DNA of 64,000 nucleotides from Hyunsoonleella pacifica (GTDB lineage Bacteria > Bacteroidota > Bacteroidia > Flavobacteriales > Flavobacteriaceae), in assembly GCF_004310335.1 (NCBI RefSeq), contig NZ_SIRS01000005.1:372001-436000 (forward strand), written 5' to 3'. Below are positions 1 to 9,410 of this stretch, piece by piece (the first letter of the stretch is position 1; each line of letters starts with the position of its first letter). Below the pieces are notes generated by a model. The model searched no databases and was not told the DNA's origin. It worked only from the letters and a program-made list of their open reading frames with translations. The translations under genes and the position numbers were made by a program.

Positions 1-1
1 A

Positions 2-961
2 AAGTCTATAGGGGAGTTTTTTAAAACTGGTACTGGTAAAAAATACAAAGACCAGTTAACCGACAAAGAGTACCAAGACCTATGTGATTTTGAGGGGAAT
101 GCGAACGGGTTTAAAATTCTTACTCAAAGTAGAGCTGGACGTGAAGGCGGGCTCCGTTTAAGTTACGCTACATTAGGAGCATTTACTAAATACCCCAAGG
201 AATCTCTACCTAAAAAACCAACAAAACACATAGCAGATAAAAAATATGGTGTGTTTCAATCCGAAAAGCAAGCTTTTGCTGATGTAGCCAACGAATTAGG
301 ACTTATAAAAAGAAGTGATAAACATCTTAGTTTTTCTAGGCATCCACTAGCGTATTTAGTAGAAGCTGCAGATGATATTTGTTACACTATTATTGATTTT
401 GAAGACGGTATTAACCTAGGTCTTATTCCAGAGGAATATGCTTTAGAATACCTCTCTAAAGTTATACGAGATAACATTAAACCAGAAAACTATTATGCCC
501 TATCTAATAAAGAGGATCGTGTTGGCTATCTGCGTGCTTTAGCTATTGGTGCACTTATCAATGATGCTGTAGATATTTTTATGAAAAATGAAGACGCTAT
601 TCTGGATGGTTCCTTTGATAGTGCTTTACTTGATAAAAGTAAATTTGAAGCACAAATAAATGACATCATCAAAATTAGTATTGAAAATATTTATCAATCT
701 GAAGAAGTTATCGACAAAGAAATTGCTGGGTATCAAATCATCAATAAGCTTCTCACAGTATACACTAATGCTGTAAATAACAGTTTTAATGGCGTAGCTT
801 CTAATTATGATGAGCTTATTCTGCAACGGCTCCCCAAAACCATAAATTTCAGTAATAAAAATCTCTACCAACGTCTACTCTCTGTCTGTCACTATATATC
901 TTTACTTTCGGACAGTAAAGCCATCCAAAACTTTAAAAAAATTGAAGGTGTTACTTTTTAA
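2..961 (+). CDS. dgt: dGTP triphosphohydrolase (HD superfamily), C-terminal part
   Basis: The reading frame is open from base 2, so the gene begins before the window; about 319 residues of the C-terminal part are present. dGTPases hydrolyse dGTP to deoxyguanosine and tripolyphosphate. Visible family signatures are the DFEGNANGF segment near the window edge and HPLAYLVEAADDI about 95 residues further on, whose aspartates belong to the HD metal/substrate core. The N-terminal HD motif lies outside the window. It stands upstream of thyA, another nucleotide-pool gene, with a 210-bp gap in which I see no clear terminator. A start at the first internal methionine would lose conserved sequence, so I treat this as a truncated gene, not a short one. 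Confidence 0.9.
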   Translation, partial: KSIGEFFKTGTGKKYKDQLTDKEYQDLCDFEGNANGFKILTQSRAGREGGLRLSYATLGAFTKYPKESLPKKPTKHIADKKYGVFQSEKQAFADVANELGLIKRSDKHLSFSRHPLAYLVEAADDICYTIIDFEDGINLGLIPEEYALEYLSKVIRDNIKPENYYALSNKEDRVGYLRALAIGALINDAVDIFMKNEDAILDGSFDSALLDKSKFEAQINDIIKISIENIYQSEEVIDKEIAGYQIINKLLTVYTNAVNNSFNGVASNYDELILQRLPKTINFSNKNLYQRLLSVCHYISLLSDSKAIQNFKKIEGVTF

Positions 962-1149
962 ATATCAATATTATGGTAACCTCAATTGTACAAAGAAGTT
1001 TAGCTTAAATAACATTAAAATTATAAAAGCTAACCAGTTAATAACTTTTGATATTTCTCGGGTTTGAAAACTGACATATACTTCTCTTTTTCTTTAAATT
1101 CGTAGTTGCTGTTTTTATCTTAAAACAGATGTATAACTTAAAAGTTCGT

Positions 1150-1163
1150 TCCGCTAAGGCGGA
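1150..1163. repeat. Short hairpin just upstream of thyA
   Basis: TCCGC-TAAG-GCGGA is a 5-bp perfect inverted repeat with a 4-nt loop. It is much more GC-rich than its surroundings and ends on the A of an upstream ATG (1163), 8 nt before the preferred thyA start. It may be a small dispersed palindrome or a leader hairpin; only one copy is seen here. Confidence 0.5.
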
Positions 1164-1171
1164 TGGTAAAC

Positions 1172-1996
1172 ATGAAGCAATATCACGATTTAGTAAGACA
1201 CGTTTTAGACAACGGAAATGAAAAAGGAGACCGTACGGGTACAGGAACCAAAAGTGTATTTGGGTACCAAATGCGTTTTGACTTAAGCGAAGGTTTCCCT
1301 ATGGTTACCACCAAAAAATTACATCTTAAATCTATTATTTACGAATTATTGTGGTTTTTAAAAGGCGATACTAACATTAATTACCTTACTGAAAACGGTG
1401 TACGTATATGGAATGAATGGGCTGACGAAAATGGAGACTTAGGGCCTGTTTACGGACACCAATGGCGTAATTGGAATAGTGATGAAATTGACCAAATAAA
1501 GGAAGTAATACAAACATTAAAAAACAATCCAAACAGCAGACGTATGCTTGTTTCTGCATGGAATCCATCTGTATTGCCTGACACTTCTAAAAGTTTTGCT
1601 GAAAATGTTGCTAATGGAAAAGCTGCACTTCCTCCATGTCATGCCTTTTTTCAGTTTTATGTAGCAAATGGGAAATTATCTTGTCAATTATACCAACGTA
1701 GCGCAGATATCTTTTTAGGTGTTCCGTTTAATATTGCATCTTATGCCCTATTTACAATGATGATGGCACAAGTTTGTGGCTATGAAGCTGGAGATTTCAT
1801 ACATACCTTTGGTGATGCTCATATCTACAGCAATCACTACGATCAATTAGAATTGCAATTATCTCGTGATATTCGTCCATTACCAAAAATGATACTTAAT
1901 CCTGAAATTAAAGATATTTTCGATTTTAATTTTGAGGACTTTACACTGGTAGACTATGACCCCCATCCACATATTAAAGGAGCTGTGGCAGTTTAA
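1172..1996 (+). CDS. thyA: Thymidylate synthase
   Basis: Converts dUMP to dTMP using 5,10-methylenetetrahydrofolate in the cytoplasm. The sequence has the family signatures in order: DRTGTGT near the N-terminus (phosphate-binding arginine loop), the catalytic-cysteine segment [13 protein letters not shown], the [13 protein letters not shown] dUMP-binding segment and [12 protein letters not shown]. Length is about 274 residues, usual for bacterial ThyA. Two in-frame ATGs exist, at 1163 and 1172; the second gives the typical [12 protein letters not shown] start, and the first lies inside a hairpin stem, so I chose 1172. No dihydrofolate reductase gene follows, although folA often accompanies thyA. 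Confidence 0.96.
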   Translation: MKQYHDLVRHVLDNGNEKGDRTGTGTKSVFGYQMRFDLSEGFPMVTTKKLHLKSIIYELLWFLKGDTNINYLTENGVRIWNEWADENGDLGPVYGHQWRNWNSDEIDQIKEVIQTLKNNPNSRRMLVSAWNPSVLPDTSKSFAENVANGKAALPPCHAFFQFYVANGKLSCQLYQRSADIFLGVPFNIASYALFTMMMAQVCGYEAGDFIHTFGDAHIYSNHYDQLELQLSRDIRPLPKMILNPEIKDIFDFNFEDFTLVDYDPHPHIKGAVAV

Positions 1997-2136
1997 TTTT
2001 TACTATATTACACGTAGTTCTTGCAATAAAATTAGAACAGGTAAAACTAAAGCGTTATAAATTAGGTTTTCATAATTAAAAATCTCAACTTTGCAACCCT
2101 TTAGAAAAAGCATAGAACAAAAAATAGATTACAAGT

Positions 2137-2331
2137 ATGTTAAAGATTATTGTAAAAGACGGTGAAAATATTGAACGCGCTTTAAAACGTTACAAGCGTA
2201 AGCATAGAAATATTCAAGTAATGCAAAACTTGAGAGAAAACCAATATTTTACTAAACCTTCAGTGAAGAGACGTCGTGAAATCCAAAAAGCGGCTTATAT
2301 CCAAAATTTAAGAGATCAGGAAGATATATAA
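2137..2331 (+). CDS. rpsU: 30S ribosomal protein S21
   Basis: Small basic protein of the 30S subunit platform, near the 3' end of 16S rRNA, taking part in initiation. The 64-residue sequence starts MLKIIVKDGENIERALKRYKRK, has the arginine/lysine-rich KRRREIQKAAY segment and is the expected length. In Bacteroidota S21 is usually present even though Shine-Dalgarno use is very limited. It is a single-gene unit: a CAACTTTG box about 50 bp upstream resembles the -7 element TAnnTTTG with one mismatch, and a strong terminator follows directly. Confidence 0.96.
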   Translation: MLKIIVKDGENIERALKRYKRKHRNIQVMQNLRENQYFTKPSVKRRREIQKAAYIQNLRDQEDI

Positions 2332-2352
2332 ATCTTTCCTTCAAAATAATAC

Positions 2353-2385
2353 AAATCCCACTTACTAAAGTAAGTGGGATTTTTT
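2353..2385 (+). terminator. Rho-independent terminator of rpsU
   Basis: A 13-bp perfect stem (AAATCCCACTTAC / GTAAGTGGGATTT) with a 4-nt TAAA loop is followed by a run of T. It lies 21 nt after the rpsU stop codon. Confidence 0.9.
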
Positions 2386-2423
2386 ATTTGTAAGCTTTTA
2401 AACTTTTAAGCTACAAAGTTTCT

Positions 2424-3047
2424 ATGATAATTCTATATCTAATCATAGGGATTTTAACCTCCATACTAAGTGCATTACCACTTGGAGCTTCAAATATTGC
2501 TGTAATAAACATTACGTTAAAAGAAAATGCTAAACAAGCATTTAAAATTGCCATTACTGCTGGAATTGCAGAAGTTTTACTATCCTATTATGCATTAGAT
2601 TGTAACGAAACTATACGAGGCTTCTTTGATAGAAATGTATGGTTACAAACCACTATTGTTGTATTGCTATTCATTATTGGCTCATACTTGTTTTTTAAAA
2701 AACAAACAGAAAGTAAACCCAAAAAACTAAAAATAACACAGTCAAAATACATGATGGGCTTTGTTTTGGGAGTTTTAAATCCACCTGTATTAATATTTTG
2801 GATTATTGCTTTTGGTGTATTGAATAATAGCGACTTCATGCTATCGCTTCAGTCTTCATTCTCTATCTTATTTTTATTCTTTCTTGGGGTATATTTAGGA
2901 AAATTGCTTACACTTTACGGTTATAGTAAACTAAGTATTATTATTAAAAATAGAATTAGTAACATTTCCCTAATTATCAATAAAGTAACTGGTATATTAC
3001 TTATTTTCATTGCTCTAATACAGAGCATTAATCTTTATGTTTTATAA
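2424..3047 (+). CDS. LysE/RhtB-family membrane exporter
   Basis: Inner-membrane protein of 207 residues with about six hydrophobic helices, matching the LysE/RhtB superfamily of amino-acid and small-metabolite exporters. The N-terminal helix ends in LPLGASNIAVINITL, corresponding to the family's PGPxxxxV segment, and a second family-like segment, GFVLGVLNPPVLIFWI, opens the C-terminal half. A lysine-rich cytoplasmic loop (about residues 92-108) separates the two halves. The substrate cannot be read from sequence. It follows the rpsU terminator and converges on the DUF2797 gene with a 31-bp gap. Confidence 0.8.
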   Translation: MIILYLIIGILTSILSALPLGASNIAVINITLKENAKQAFKIAITAGIAEVLLSYYALDCNETIRGFFDRNVWLQTTIVVLLFIIGSYLFFKKQTESKPKKLKITQSKYMMGFVLGVLNPPVLIFWIIAFGVLNNSDFMLSLQSSFSILFLFFLGVYLGKLLTLYGYSKLSIIIKNRISNISLIINKVTGILLIFIALIQSINLYVL

Positions 3048-3078
3048 CCTTTTTACCTCCAAAAAGTTTTTAAGAACT

Positions 3079-3873
3079 TTAAAAAACTGATATATCCAAA
3101 ACTAACCCTTCATTAGCTCTTATATTAAAAACAGTATCATCTTCGAAAATTAGATATTGCCCTTTTATGCCAACTAACTTTCCCTCATAAGAAAGTTCTT
3201 TTTTAATATTCAAACTTTTTGGTTTTTCTGGGTATTTATGTACTGGAAACTCCAAGCTGGTTTCAGAATTATTTTCTATAAAATAATCTTTTGCCTCCTC
3301 TGGAATAAAGGATTTTAAACGCTCCCTCCATTCTACCAAATTTTCATCCGTAATTTCGTTCTTCAGCATGGTTCGCCAATTTGTTTTATCTGCTACGTGG
3401 TCTTTCAAAGCCACTTCAGTAATTCCTGCCAAATAACGATTAGGCACCTCAACTATTTCTATAGCCTCATGTGCGCCTTGATCTATCCAACGGGTTGGCA
3501 CTTGATTCTTTCTAGTTACTCCAACTTTTACATTGCTTGAATTTGCTAGGTATACTATATGGGGTTGTAGTTGTGTTTTCTTTTCAAATTCTAAATCGCG
3601 ATCTTCAATACCCAAATGCGCCTTACTTAATTCAGGACGCATTATCCAATCTGCTGCTTGAGGTACTTCATAAAAACATTGCTTATCAAAACCTTGTCTA
3701 TAAATGGGTCTATCTAACCCGCAATTCAAGCATTGATACTTTACAAATTGCATTTTAATACGTTTATTTAGTAGCTGATTTATGTTAATAAAATCGTTTT
3801 CAAACACTAAATAATATTGAATTGGACTCGCAAATTCAGTCTCCATTTTTCTTAAAACACCTTGGTAGGTCAT
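3079..3873 (-). CDS. DUF2797 domain protein
   Basis: Cytoplasmic protein of 264 residues matching the DUF2797 family, whose function is not established. Visible features: a CLNCG pair near residue 48 followed by a further cysteine about 17 residues on, suggesting a small metal site; then a core with HIVYLANSSNVKVGVTR and WIDQGAHEA, which resembles the beta-strand and Tyr/Arg arrangement of GIY-YIG-type nuclease folds. That resemblance is inference. It is convergent with the LysE gene and divergent from the GH3 gene, with only 44 bp between the two start codons. Confidence 0.75.
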   Translation of the reverse strand: MTYQGVLRKMETEFASPIQYYLVFENDFININQLLNKRIKMQFVKYQCLNCGLDRPIYRQGFDKQCFYEVPQAADWIMRPELSKAHLGIEDRDLEFEKKTQLQPHIVYLANSSNVKVGVTRKNQVPTRWIDQGAHEAIEIVEVPNRYLAGITEVALKDHVADKTNWRTMLKNEITDENLVEWRERLKSFIPEEAKDYFIENNSETSLEFPVHKYPEKPKSLNIKKELSYEGKLVGIKGQYLIFEDDTVFNIRANEGLVLDISVF

Positions 3874-3917
3874 ATAAAAAAAAGTATTATTTTTAAAATC
3901 TTAAAGATAGCATAAAT

Positions 3918-5432
3918 ATGCCAATTCCCTTAGTTAATTCCATTGCATCCTGGTTTCTAAAGAAGCGATTTCATCAAATTGAATTGTTTTTAAAATACCC
4001 TAATGAAGTACAAGAGGAATTACTTTTGAGCTTACTAAATTTTGCTAAAAACACCGAAATTGGCAAGCAATATGATTTTTCATCCATTAAAAATTATAAA
4101 ACCTTTGCCGAACGCGTTCCTATTAAAAATTATGATGGTTGGCAAGATACTATTGAGCGTTCTAGAAAAGGAGACAATAATTTGTTTTGGCCAACACCTA
4201 TTAAGTGGTTTGCTAAGTCTAGCGGTACTACACGAGCAAAAAGTAAATTTATCCCAGTGAGCCAAGAATCTCTAGAAGATTGTCATTATGCAGCTAGTAA
4301 GGATTTGCTGTGTATGTACTTAAACAATAACGAAGGCTCACAATTATTTACAGGTAAAAGTTTAAGACTAGGAGGTAGTAAAGAGTTGTATAAAGAAAAC
4401 GGTACTGTATTTGGCGACTTATCAGCTATTTTAATTGATAACATGCCATTTTGGGCAGAATTTAGCAGTACGCCAAGCAGTAAAGTATCTTTAATGAGCG
4501 ATTGGGAACATAAAATGCAAGCTATTGTTGATGAAACCATAAACGAAAATGTTACGAGTCTTGCTGGTGTACCTTCATGGATGCTAGTTCTTTTAAACAA
4601 CGTCTTAGAGACCACCGAAAAACAAAGTTTACTTGATGTATGGCCAAATTTAGAGGTTTATTTTCATGGAGGCGTAAGCTTTGTACCTTATAAAGATCAG
4701 TACAAAAAGATATTACCAAATAAGCAGTTTAAGTATTATGAAATCTACAATGCTTCGGAAGGTTTCTTTGCTATTCAAGATCAAAATAATTCTGACGAAT
4801 TATTGCTAATGCTAGATTATGGAATTTTTTATGAGTTTGTTCCTATGGAGGTATATGCTACTTCAGAAGAAAAAGCCATTCCTTTGAGTGAAGTAAAACT
4901 AAATAAAAACTATGCTGTAATTATAACCACCAATGCAGGATTGTGGCGTTATAAAGTTGGTGACACGGTAAGGTTTACGTCCTTAAACCCTTATCGTATT
5001 AAAATCTCTGGAAGAACCAAACACCATATCAATGTTTTTGGAGAGGAATTAATAATTGAAAATGCTGAAACTGCATTGAAAAAAGTATGCAAACGCACAA
5101 AAGCAGAAATTGTAGATTTTACTGCTGCTCCAATTTTTATGAAAGGAAAGGATAAAGGTGCTCACGAATGGTTAATTGAGTTTAAAACACTTCCAAAGGA
5201 TATTCATTATTTTAATGAGTTATTTGATAATGCACTAAAATCATTAAACTCTGATTATGAAGCTAAACGATATAATAATATTACATTAAATAAACCCACT
5301 ATCAATATAGCTAGACCTCAACTCTTTCATGATTGGCTAAAACAAAACAATAAATTAGGAGGACAACATAAAGTACCAAGGTTATCAAATACTAGAGATT
5401 ATCTTGATGAATTGCTAAAATTAAACACTTAA
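3918..5432 (+). CDS. GH3-family acyl-adenylating protein
   Basis: Member of the GH3 (auxin-responsive promoter) family, ANL-like enzymes that adenylate a carboxylic acid and join it to an amino acid in plants. The nucleotide-binding motif is clear: WFAKSSGTTRAKSKFIP around residues 99-115. LWRYKVGDTVRF and the ISGRTKHHINVFGEEL hinge region occur in the last third. The 504-residue length is normal for bacterial homologues. The bacterial substrate is unknown. No acyl carrier protein or amide-synthesis partner lies nearby; the next gene encodes an OmpA-type envelope protein. Confidence 0.85.
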   Translation: MPIPLVNSIASWFLKKRFHQIELFLKYPNEVQEELLLSLLNFAKNTEIGKQYDFSSIKNYKTFAERVPIKNYDGWQDTIERSRKGDNNLFWPTPIKWFAKSSGTTRAKSKFIPVSQESLEDCHYAASKDLLCMYLNNNEGSQLFTGKSLRLGGSKELYKENGTVFGDLSAILIDNMPFWAEFSSTPSSKVSLMSDWEHKMQAIVDETINENVTSLAGVPSWMLVLLNNVLETTEKQSLLDVWPNLEVYFHGGVSFVPYKDQYKKILPNKQFKYYEIYNASEGFFAIQDQNNSDELLLMLDYGIFYEFVPMEVYATSEEKAIPLSEVKLNKNYAVIITTNAGLWRYKVGDTVRFTSLNPYRIKISGRTKHHINVFGEELIIENAETALKKVCKRTKAEIVDFTAAPIFMKGKDKGAHEWLIEFKTLPKDIHYFNELFDNALKSLNSDYEAKRYNNITLNKPTINIARPQLFHDWLKQNNKLGGQHKVPRLSNTRDYLDELLKLNT

Positions 5433-5567
5433 ACTCAAACTAATCTTCAGAAAACACTATAATTCAATAGGTTAACGATTTTAACATACGATTTGTCCAA
5501 AAAAATTTCTCAATACTACTTTTCATAATACTTTTAAATTCAATTAACCATTAAACCCCTCAACATT

Positions 5568-7169
5568 ATGAAAATTAATGTTTTTATATTGTTTTTATTT
5601 TCTTTTGTTTTTGCTTTCAGTCAGGACACTTCAAGTTTTATTGCTGAAAATGATGTTGATAATAATGAAATAACCGCTTTATCTTCAAATATTGGTGCTA
5701 ACGGCTATAAATTTAGTTTACTTAACGCTGGTGTAAACTCAAAATTTTCAGAGTTTGGTTCTGGTTTTTTCTTGAATAAACTAATTATGGTCTCTTCCAA
5801 AAAAATTGGAGCACTCGCTAAAATAGATCCAAATACAAATGAGGCATATAAAGACCTATTTTGTTTAGATATCAAAGAAGATGGAGATTTATCAAGTCCA
5901 CTTCTTTTCTCCAGAATTTTAAATACTAATAATAGTGAAGATCAGTTAACATTTACTCCTGATGAAAAAACAGTATACTTCACTAGAAGTAACAAAGAAA
6001 ATTCATTACAATACAAACTATACAGAGCTGATTTAGAAGAAGATTCTCATGGTAATTGGATTAATCAGGAAGAATTATCTATTAATAAAGCTAATATTTC
6101 TATTGAAAACCCTTTTGTTAATCCAAAAGGAGATAAACTCTATTTTTCATCTAACATGAACGATTCTTATGGTGGGTATGATTTATATGTATCCGATATA
6201 AATGCTGATGGCTCATTAGGCGCTCCTAAAAACCTGGGACCTAATGTTAATACGCCTTTTGATGAAAAATATCCATCTTTATCTTTAGATGGTGTGTATT
6301 TATATTTCTCATCTAAAGGTCATAACAATCTTGGTGGATACGATGTTTTTGTAAGTAGAATTTTAGAAAAAGGTGTTAAAGCCCCAAGAAATATGGGAAA
6401 CACTTTGAATACATCATTTGATGAAGTTGCTTATTTTCTAGCTGAAAGAAATAAAGGTTACTTATCCTCTAATAGACCCAATGGTAAAGGTAGCTACGAC
6501 ATGTATGTTGCTACTAATGAAGAAGTAAAGCAAAATTTAGAAGGATTTGTTGTGCATTCTGAATCTAAAATACACTTACCAAATACAATAGTTGTATTAA
6601 AAGATGAAGATGGCAATGAAGTAGCAAAACAATTAACCGATAATAATGGCGCCTATAACTTTGGTGTTTTACCTTTTGAAGTCTATACTATAAGTACTAA
6701 AAAAGACGGGTATATAAATAAAACTTTCGACTTTACAGCTAGCGAAGGTATGCCTACTAGCTATAATAAAACTCTAGAACTAGAAACTACACCTCCTGTA
6801 ATTGAAAAGGTAGATGATAAGTTAGCTATAGTCATTGAAAACATCTATTTTGATTCAGCAAAATGGAGTTTAAAGGAAGAATCTCATATTTCATTAAACA
6901 AAATTGTTGAGGTATTAACGGAACGTCCTGAAATGAGATTATCAATAAACGCACATACCGATAATAAAGGTAGAGAAAACTACAATATGAATCTATCAAA
7001 TAAACGTGCTGCCTCTGCTGTCAAATTTTTGATAAAAAATGGTATTTCCAAAAACAGGTTAGAGTTTAAAGGTTTTGGCGAAACACAACCTAAAATAGAT
7101 TGTAAATCGAAATGTACGTCTGATGAATTACAAGAAAATAGGCGTGTTGAATTCATAATTTTAGATTAA
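5568..7169 (+). CDS. PD40 beta-propeller / OmpA-family envelope protein
   Basis: Exported protein of 533 residues. Domains in order: signal peptide ending in AFSQ (about 1-19); WD40-like PD40 repeats (about 115-320), seen as repeated YFSSN...GGYDLYVS segments; a carboxypeptidase-regulatory-like beta-sandwich (about 330-400); a C-terminal OmpA domain (about 420-533) with IYFDSAKWSL, NAHTDNKG and RRVEF, which binds peptidoglycan. A cysteine pair (DCKSKC) lies inside the OmpA loop. The layout resembles PorE-type proteins of the type IX secretion system but lacks the leading TPR domain, and no PorP/SprF gene is adjacent, so I do not assign that role. Confidence 0.85.
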   Translation: MKINVFILFLFSFVFAFSQDTSSFIAENDVDNNEITALSSNIGANGYKFSLLNAGVNSKFSEFGSGFFLNKLIMVSSKKIGALAKIDPNTNEAYKDLFCLDIKEDGDLSSPLLFSRILNTNNSEDQLTFTPDEKTVYFTRSNKENSLQYKLYRADLEEDSHGNWINQEELSINKANISIENPFVNPKGDKLYFSSNMNDSYGGYDLYVSDINADGSLGAPKNLGPNVNTPFDEKYPSLSLDGVYLYFSSKGHNNLGGYDVFVSRILEKGVKAPRNMGNTLNTSFDEVAYFLAERNKGYLSSNRPNGKGSYDMYVATNEEVKQNLEGFVVHSESKIHLPNTIVVLKDEDGNEVAKQLTDNNGAYNFGVLPFEVYTISTKKDGYINKTFDFTASEGMPTSYNKTLELETTPPVIEKVDDKLAIVIENIYFDSAKWSLKEESHISLNKIVEVLTERPEMRLSINAHTDNKGRENYNMNLSNKRAASAVKFLIKNGISKNRLEFKGFGETQPKIDCKSKCTSDELQENRRVEFIILD

Positions 7170-7359
7170 AATTTTCTAATAAACATCGATGAATAGATAA
7201 AATGCATAAACTTTTAGAGTTTTAACGAGTTATTTGTCGCATCATCTAAAAGTGGTTATATATGTTTGTCGAAAACTTCAAGTAAATATATTTTTGATTC
7301 CGAAATCGAGACACAAGTTAAAAACATTATATATTAATTAAACATCCATTTAAAAATAT

Positions 7360-7386
7360 ACCACGCTTTTTAAGCGTGGTTTTTTT
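7360..7386 (+). terminator. Rho-independent terminator
   Basis: ACCACGCTT-TTT-AAGCGTGGT, a 9-bp perfect stem followed by six or more T. It lies 190 bp after the PD40/OmpA stop codon and 36 bp before the next start. The interval 7170-7359 contains no ORF I trust, so the OmpA mRNA probably has a long 3' end. Confidence 0.85.
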
Positions 7387-7421
7387 ATTTAAAATTCTAT
7401 TATCTTTAGTGAAAAAAGAAC

Positions 7422-7940
7422 ATGTCTGTTTTTAAAACTACACTATTAATATCTGTATTCTTGCTTGTTGGTACTCAACAAAGCAAGGCACAAGAAGCAC
7501 AAAACGAATTTTGGAAAAACGTTAGGTATGGTGGAGGATTGGGTTTAAACTTTGGTAATGGTTTTTTTGGAGCTACCATTGCACCAAGTGCTATCTACGA
7601 ATTTAATAGTCAAGTTGCACTAGGTATTGGATTGAATGCTACATTCAATAATCAAAAAGATGTTTTTAAAACCACCGTTTTGGGAGGAAGTGTAATAGGT
7701 CTTTACAATATACTACCAGAAATTCAACTTTCTGGAGAGTTTGAACAACTTAACGTAAGTAGAAGATATGATATCAAAGTTAATGCTGATGATGATAAAT
7801 ATTGGTCTCCTGCTTTATTTCTTGGAGCTGGTTACCGAAGTGGTAACGTTATTGTTGGTGTAAGATATAATGTATTACACGATAGTGAAAAAAGTATTTA
7901 TATAGACCCTTGGGTACCTTTTATTAGGTTTTTCTTTTAA
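7422..7940 (+). CDS. Small outer-membrane beta-barrel protein
   Basis: Exported protein of 172 residues with a signal peptide ending near SKAQ (about residue 23) and then alternating hydrophobic/aromatic strands ending in PWVPFIRFFF, a terminal aromatic typical of outer-membrane barrels. Strand-like blocks such as YGGGLGLNFGNGFFGATIAP and GAGYRSGNVIVGVRYNVL point to about 8 strands. I recall similar flavobacterial proteins carrying the database name alpha-ketoglutarate decarboxylase; nothing in this sequence supports an enzyme. Its stop codon overlaps that of the opposing gene by 4 nt. Confidence 0.7.
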   Translation: MSVFKTTLLISVFLLVGTQQSKAQEAQNEFWKNVRYGGGLGLNFGNGFFGATIAPSAIYEFNSQVALGIGLNATFNNQKDVFKTTVLGGSVIGLYNILPEIQLSGEFEQLNVSRRYDIKVNADDDKYWSPALFLGAGYRSGNVIVGVRYNVLHDSEKSIYIDPWVPFIRFFF

Positions 7941-8287
7941 GAATATTTGTGCTTAAACCAAACTTTCTGCCATTCGCGCTTTAAAATTAAAAACGAAACG
8001 TCTTCAGAAAGTTTTAAAACATCATTACCGTCCAAAGCCTTCACTTGATGTTCTGACACATCGATAATGTAGAGTAGATTTAAATATTCTGAAAATTTTT
8101 CTTGAATCAATTTATAAACCGTTTCATGTAAAATTAACTTTAAACTAGAAGGCAAAACATCTTCATGAAAATCTAAATCAATATTTGCAAGTAGAAAATC
8201 CTTATTTAATTGCTGCACCAACCTTTTATAGAGGTTTGCTTTATTAGCTTCTTCTATTAAGCCTTCAAAATTAAGAGGGAGCTGCAT
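7937..8287 (-). CDS. Conserved small protein coupled to polyprenyl synthetase
   Basis: Unrecognised 116-residue cytoplasmic protein without signal peptide or membrane segment; predicted mostly helical with an LLYIIDV strand and a basic C-terminus (KREWQKVWFKHKY). Its ATG overlaps the stop of the upstream prenyltransferase gene by one base (TAATG), which indicates translational coupling and a shared job or at least shared expression. Its stop shares the tetranucleotide TTAA with the opposing barrel gene. Function unknown. Confidence 0.7.
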   Translation of the reverse strand: MQLPLNFEGLIEEANKANLYKRLVQQLNKDFLLANIDLDFHEDVLPSSLKLILHETVYKLIQEKFSEYLNLLYIIDVSEHQVKALDGNDVLKLSEDVSFLILKREWQKVWFKHKYS

Positions 8288-9261
8288 TATACTGTTCTAT
8301 TCATCAGTTTAGTTCCAAAAACCTTCAATAGGGTTTTCTTTTCTTCCGAAATATCTAACGATTCTAAACCCAAAAAAGCCTTTGCTGTATAAACCTCTAT
8401 GGCTTGCTTTGTACTATCTGCTGCACCAGAATCCAAAAAGATAGCTTTAGCTTCTTCAACTTTTGCTGATGGGTCTTCAGGATTTGAAGAAAATAATGCT
8501 TCTAATTTAGCATTGGTTTCTTGGGTAGAGAATTCTAAAGCCTTCAAATACAAATAGGTTTTTTTATTCTCAATAATATCCCCTCCTACTTGTTTTCCAA
8601 AAGTTTTCGGATCACCAAAAGCATCTAAATAATCGTCTTGTAATTGAAACGCAATCCCTAAATTCCTTCCGAATTCATAAATATGATGTTGATCTTCATC
8701 TGAAGCATCTGCTACAATAGCTCCCATTTTCATTGCTGCTCCAACTAAGACTGCTGTCTTATATTCAATCATTTTTAAATACTCAGGGATAGTGACGTTG
8801 TTTCTCGTTTCAAAATCAACATCATATTGTTGTCCTTCACAAACCTCCAATGCGGTTTTACTAAACAATTCAGCTAAAGCTCTAAAAATTTTAGGTTTAT
8901 AATTTTCAAATAATTGATACGCCATAATCAACATTGCGTCTCCTGAAAGAATTCCTGTATTAACATCCCATTTTTCATGAACTGTTTGTTGTCCTCGTCT
9001 TAATGGAGCATCATCCATAATGTCGTCATGAACTAACGAAAAGTTATGAAACACCTCTATACTTAAAGCGGCATCTAAAGCTTTTTTATAATTTCCATTA
9101 AAAATATCTGTAGTCATTAAAGTAAGTACGGGTCTTAAACGCTTACCTCCTAAACTTAAAATATAGTCAATAGGTTCGTATAAATTTTTAGGCTCTTTCT
9201 CAATTGAATATGCCTTTAGGTAATCAATAAATTCGTTCTGGTATTTTTCTATAGAAAGCAT
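8287..9261 (-). CDS. Trans-polyprenyl diphosphate synthase
   Basis: Condenses isopentenyl diphosphate with an allylic diphosphate to make linear C15-C45 prenyl chains for quinones or carrier lipids. Both aspartate-rich motifs are present: LVHDDIMDDAPLRRG (first) and FQLQDDYLDAFGD (second), with the preceding GGKRLRP substrate loop. About 324 residues, as expected for the family. Product length cannot be judged by eye, so no symbol is given. The codon before the ATG is a TTG; I take the ATG at 9261. A TATTTTTG box (9266-9273, minus strand) lies only 4 nt upstream, so if it is the -7 element the mRNA is nearly leaderless. Confidence 0.92.
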   Translation of the reverse strand: MLSIEKYQNEFIDYLKAYSIEKEPKNLYEPIDYILSLGGKRLRPVLTLMTTDIFNGNYKKALDAALSIEVFHNFSLVHDDIMDDAPLRRGQQTVHEKWDVNTGILSGDAMLIMAYQLFENYKPKIFRALAELFSKTALEVCEGQQYDVDFETRNNVTIPEYLKMIEYKTAVLVGAAMKMGAIVADASDEDQHHIYEFGRNLGIAFQLQDDYLDAFGDPKTFGKQVGGDIIENKKTYLYLKALEFSTQETNAKLEALFSSNPEDPSAKVEEAKAIFLDSGAADSTKQAIEVYTAKAFLGLESLDISEEKKTLLKVFGTKLMNRTV

Positions 9262-9410
9262 CAAACAAAAATAAAGTAATTCATCCTATTGGAAAAAGCT
9301 ATTTTAAAAAGTTAGAATAAGAAAATCCTAAAAAACTCAAAATAATGTCCCTTTAAGTATGAACGAAAACGTTTTAGGGTAAAATTGATGTTAAAAAAAC
9401 ATTAAAACTT

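Noticed and set aside
5568-7169. Type IX secretion component PorE/SprE
   Set aside because: PD40 and OmpA domains fit, but the TPR part and neighbouring por/spr genes are missing.
7422-7940. Alpha-ketoglutarate decarboxylase
   Set aside because: The sequence is a short barrel with a signal peptide and has no thiamine-diphosphate domain; the database name appears to be a propagated error.
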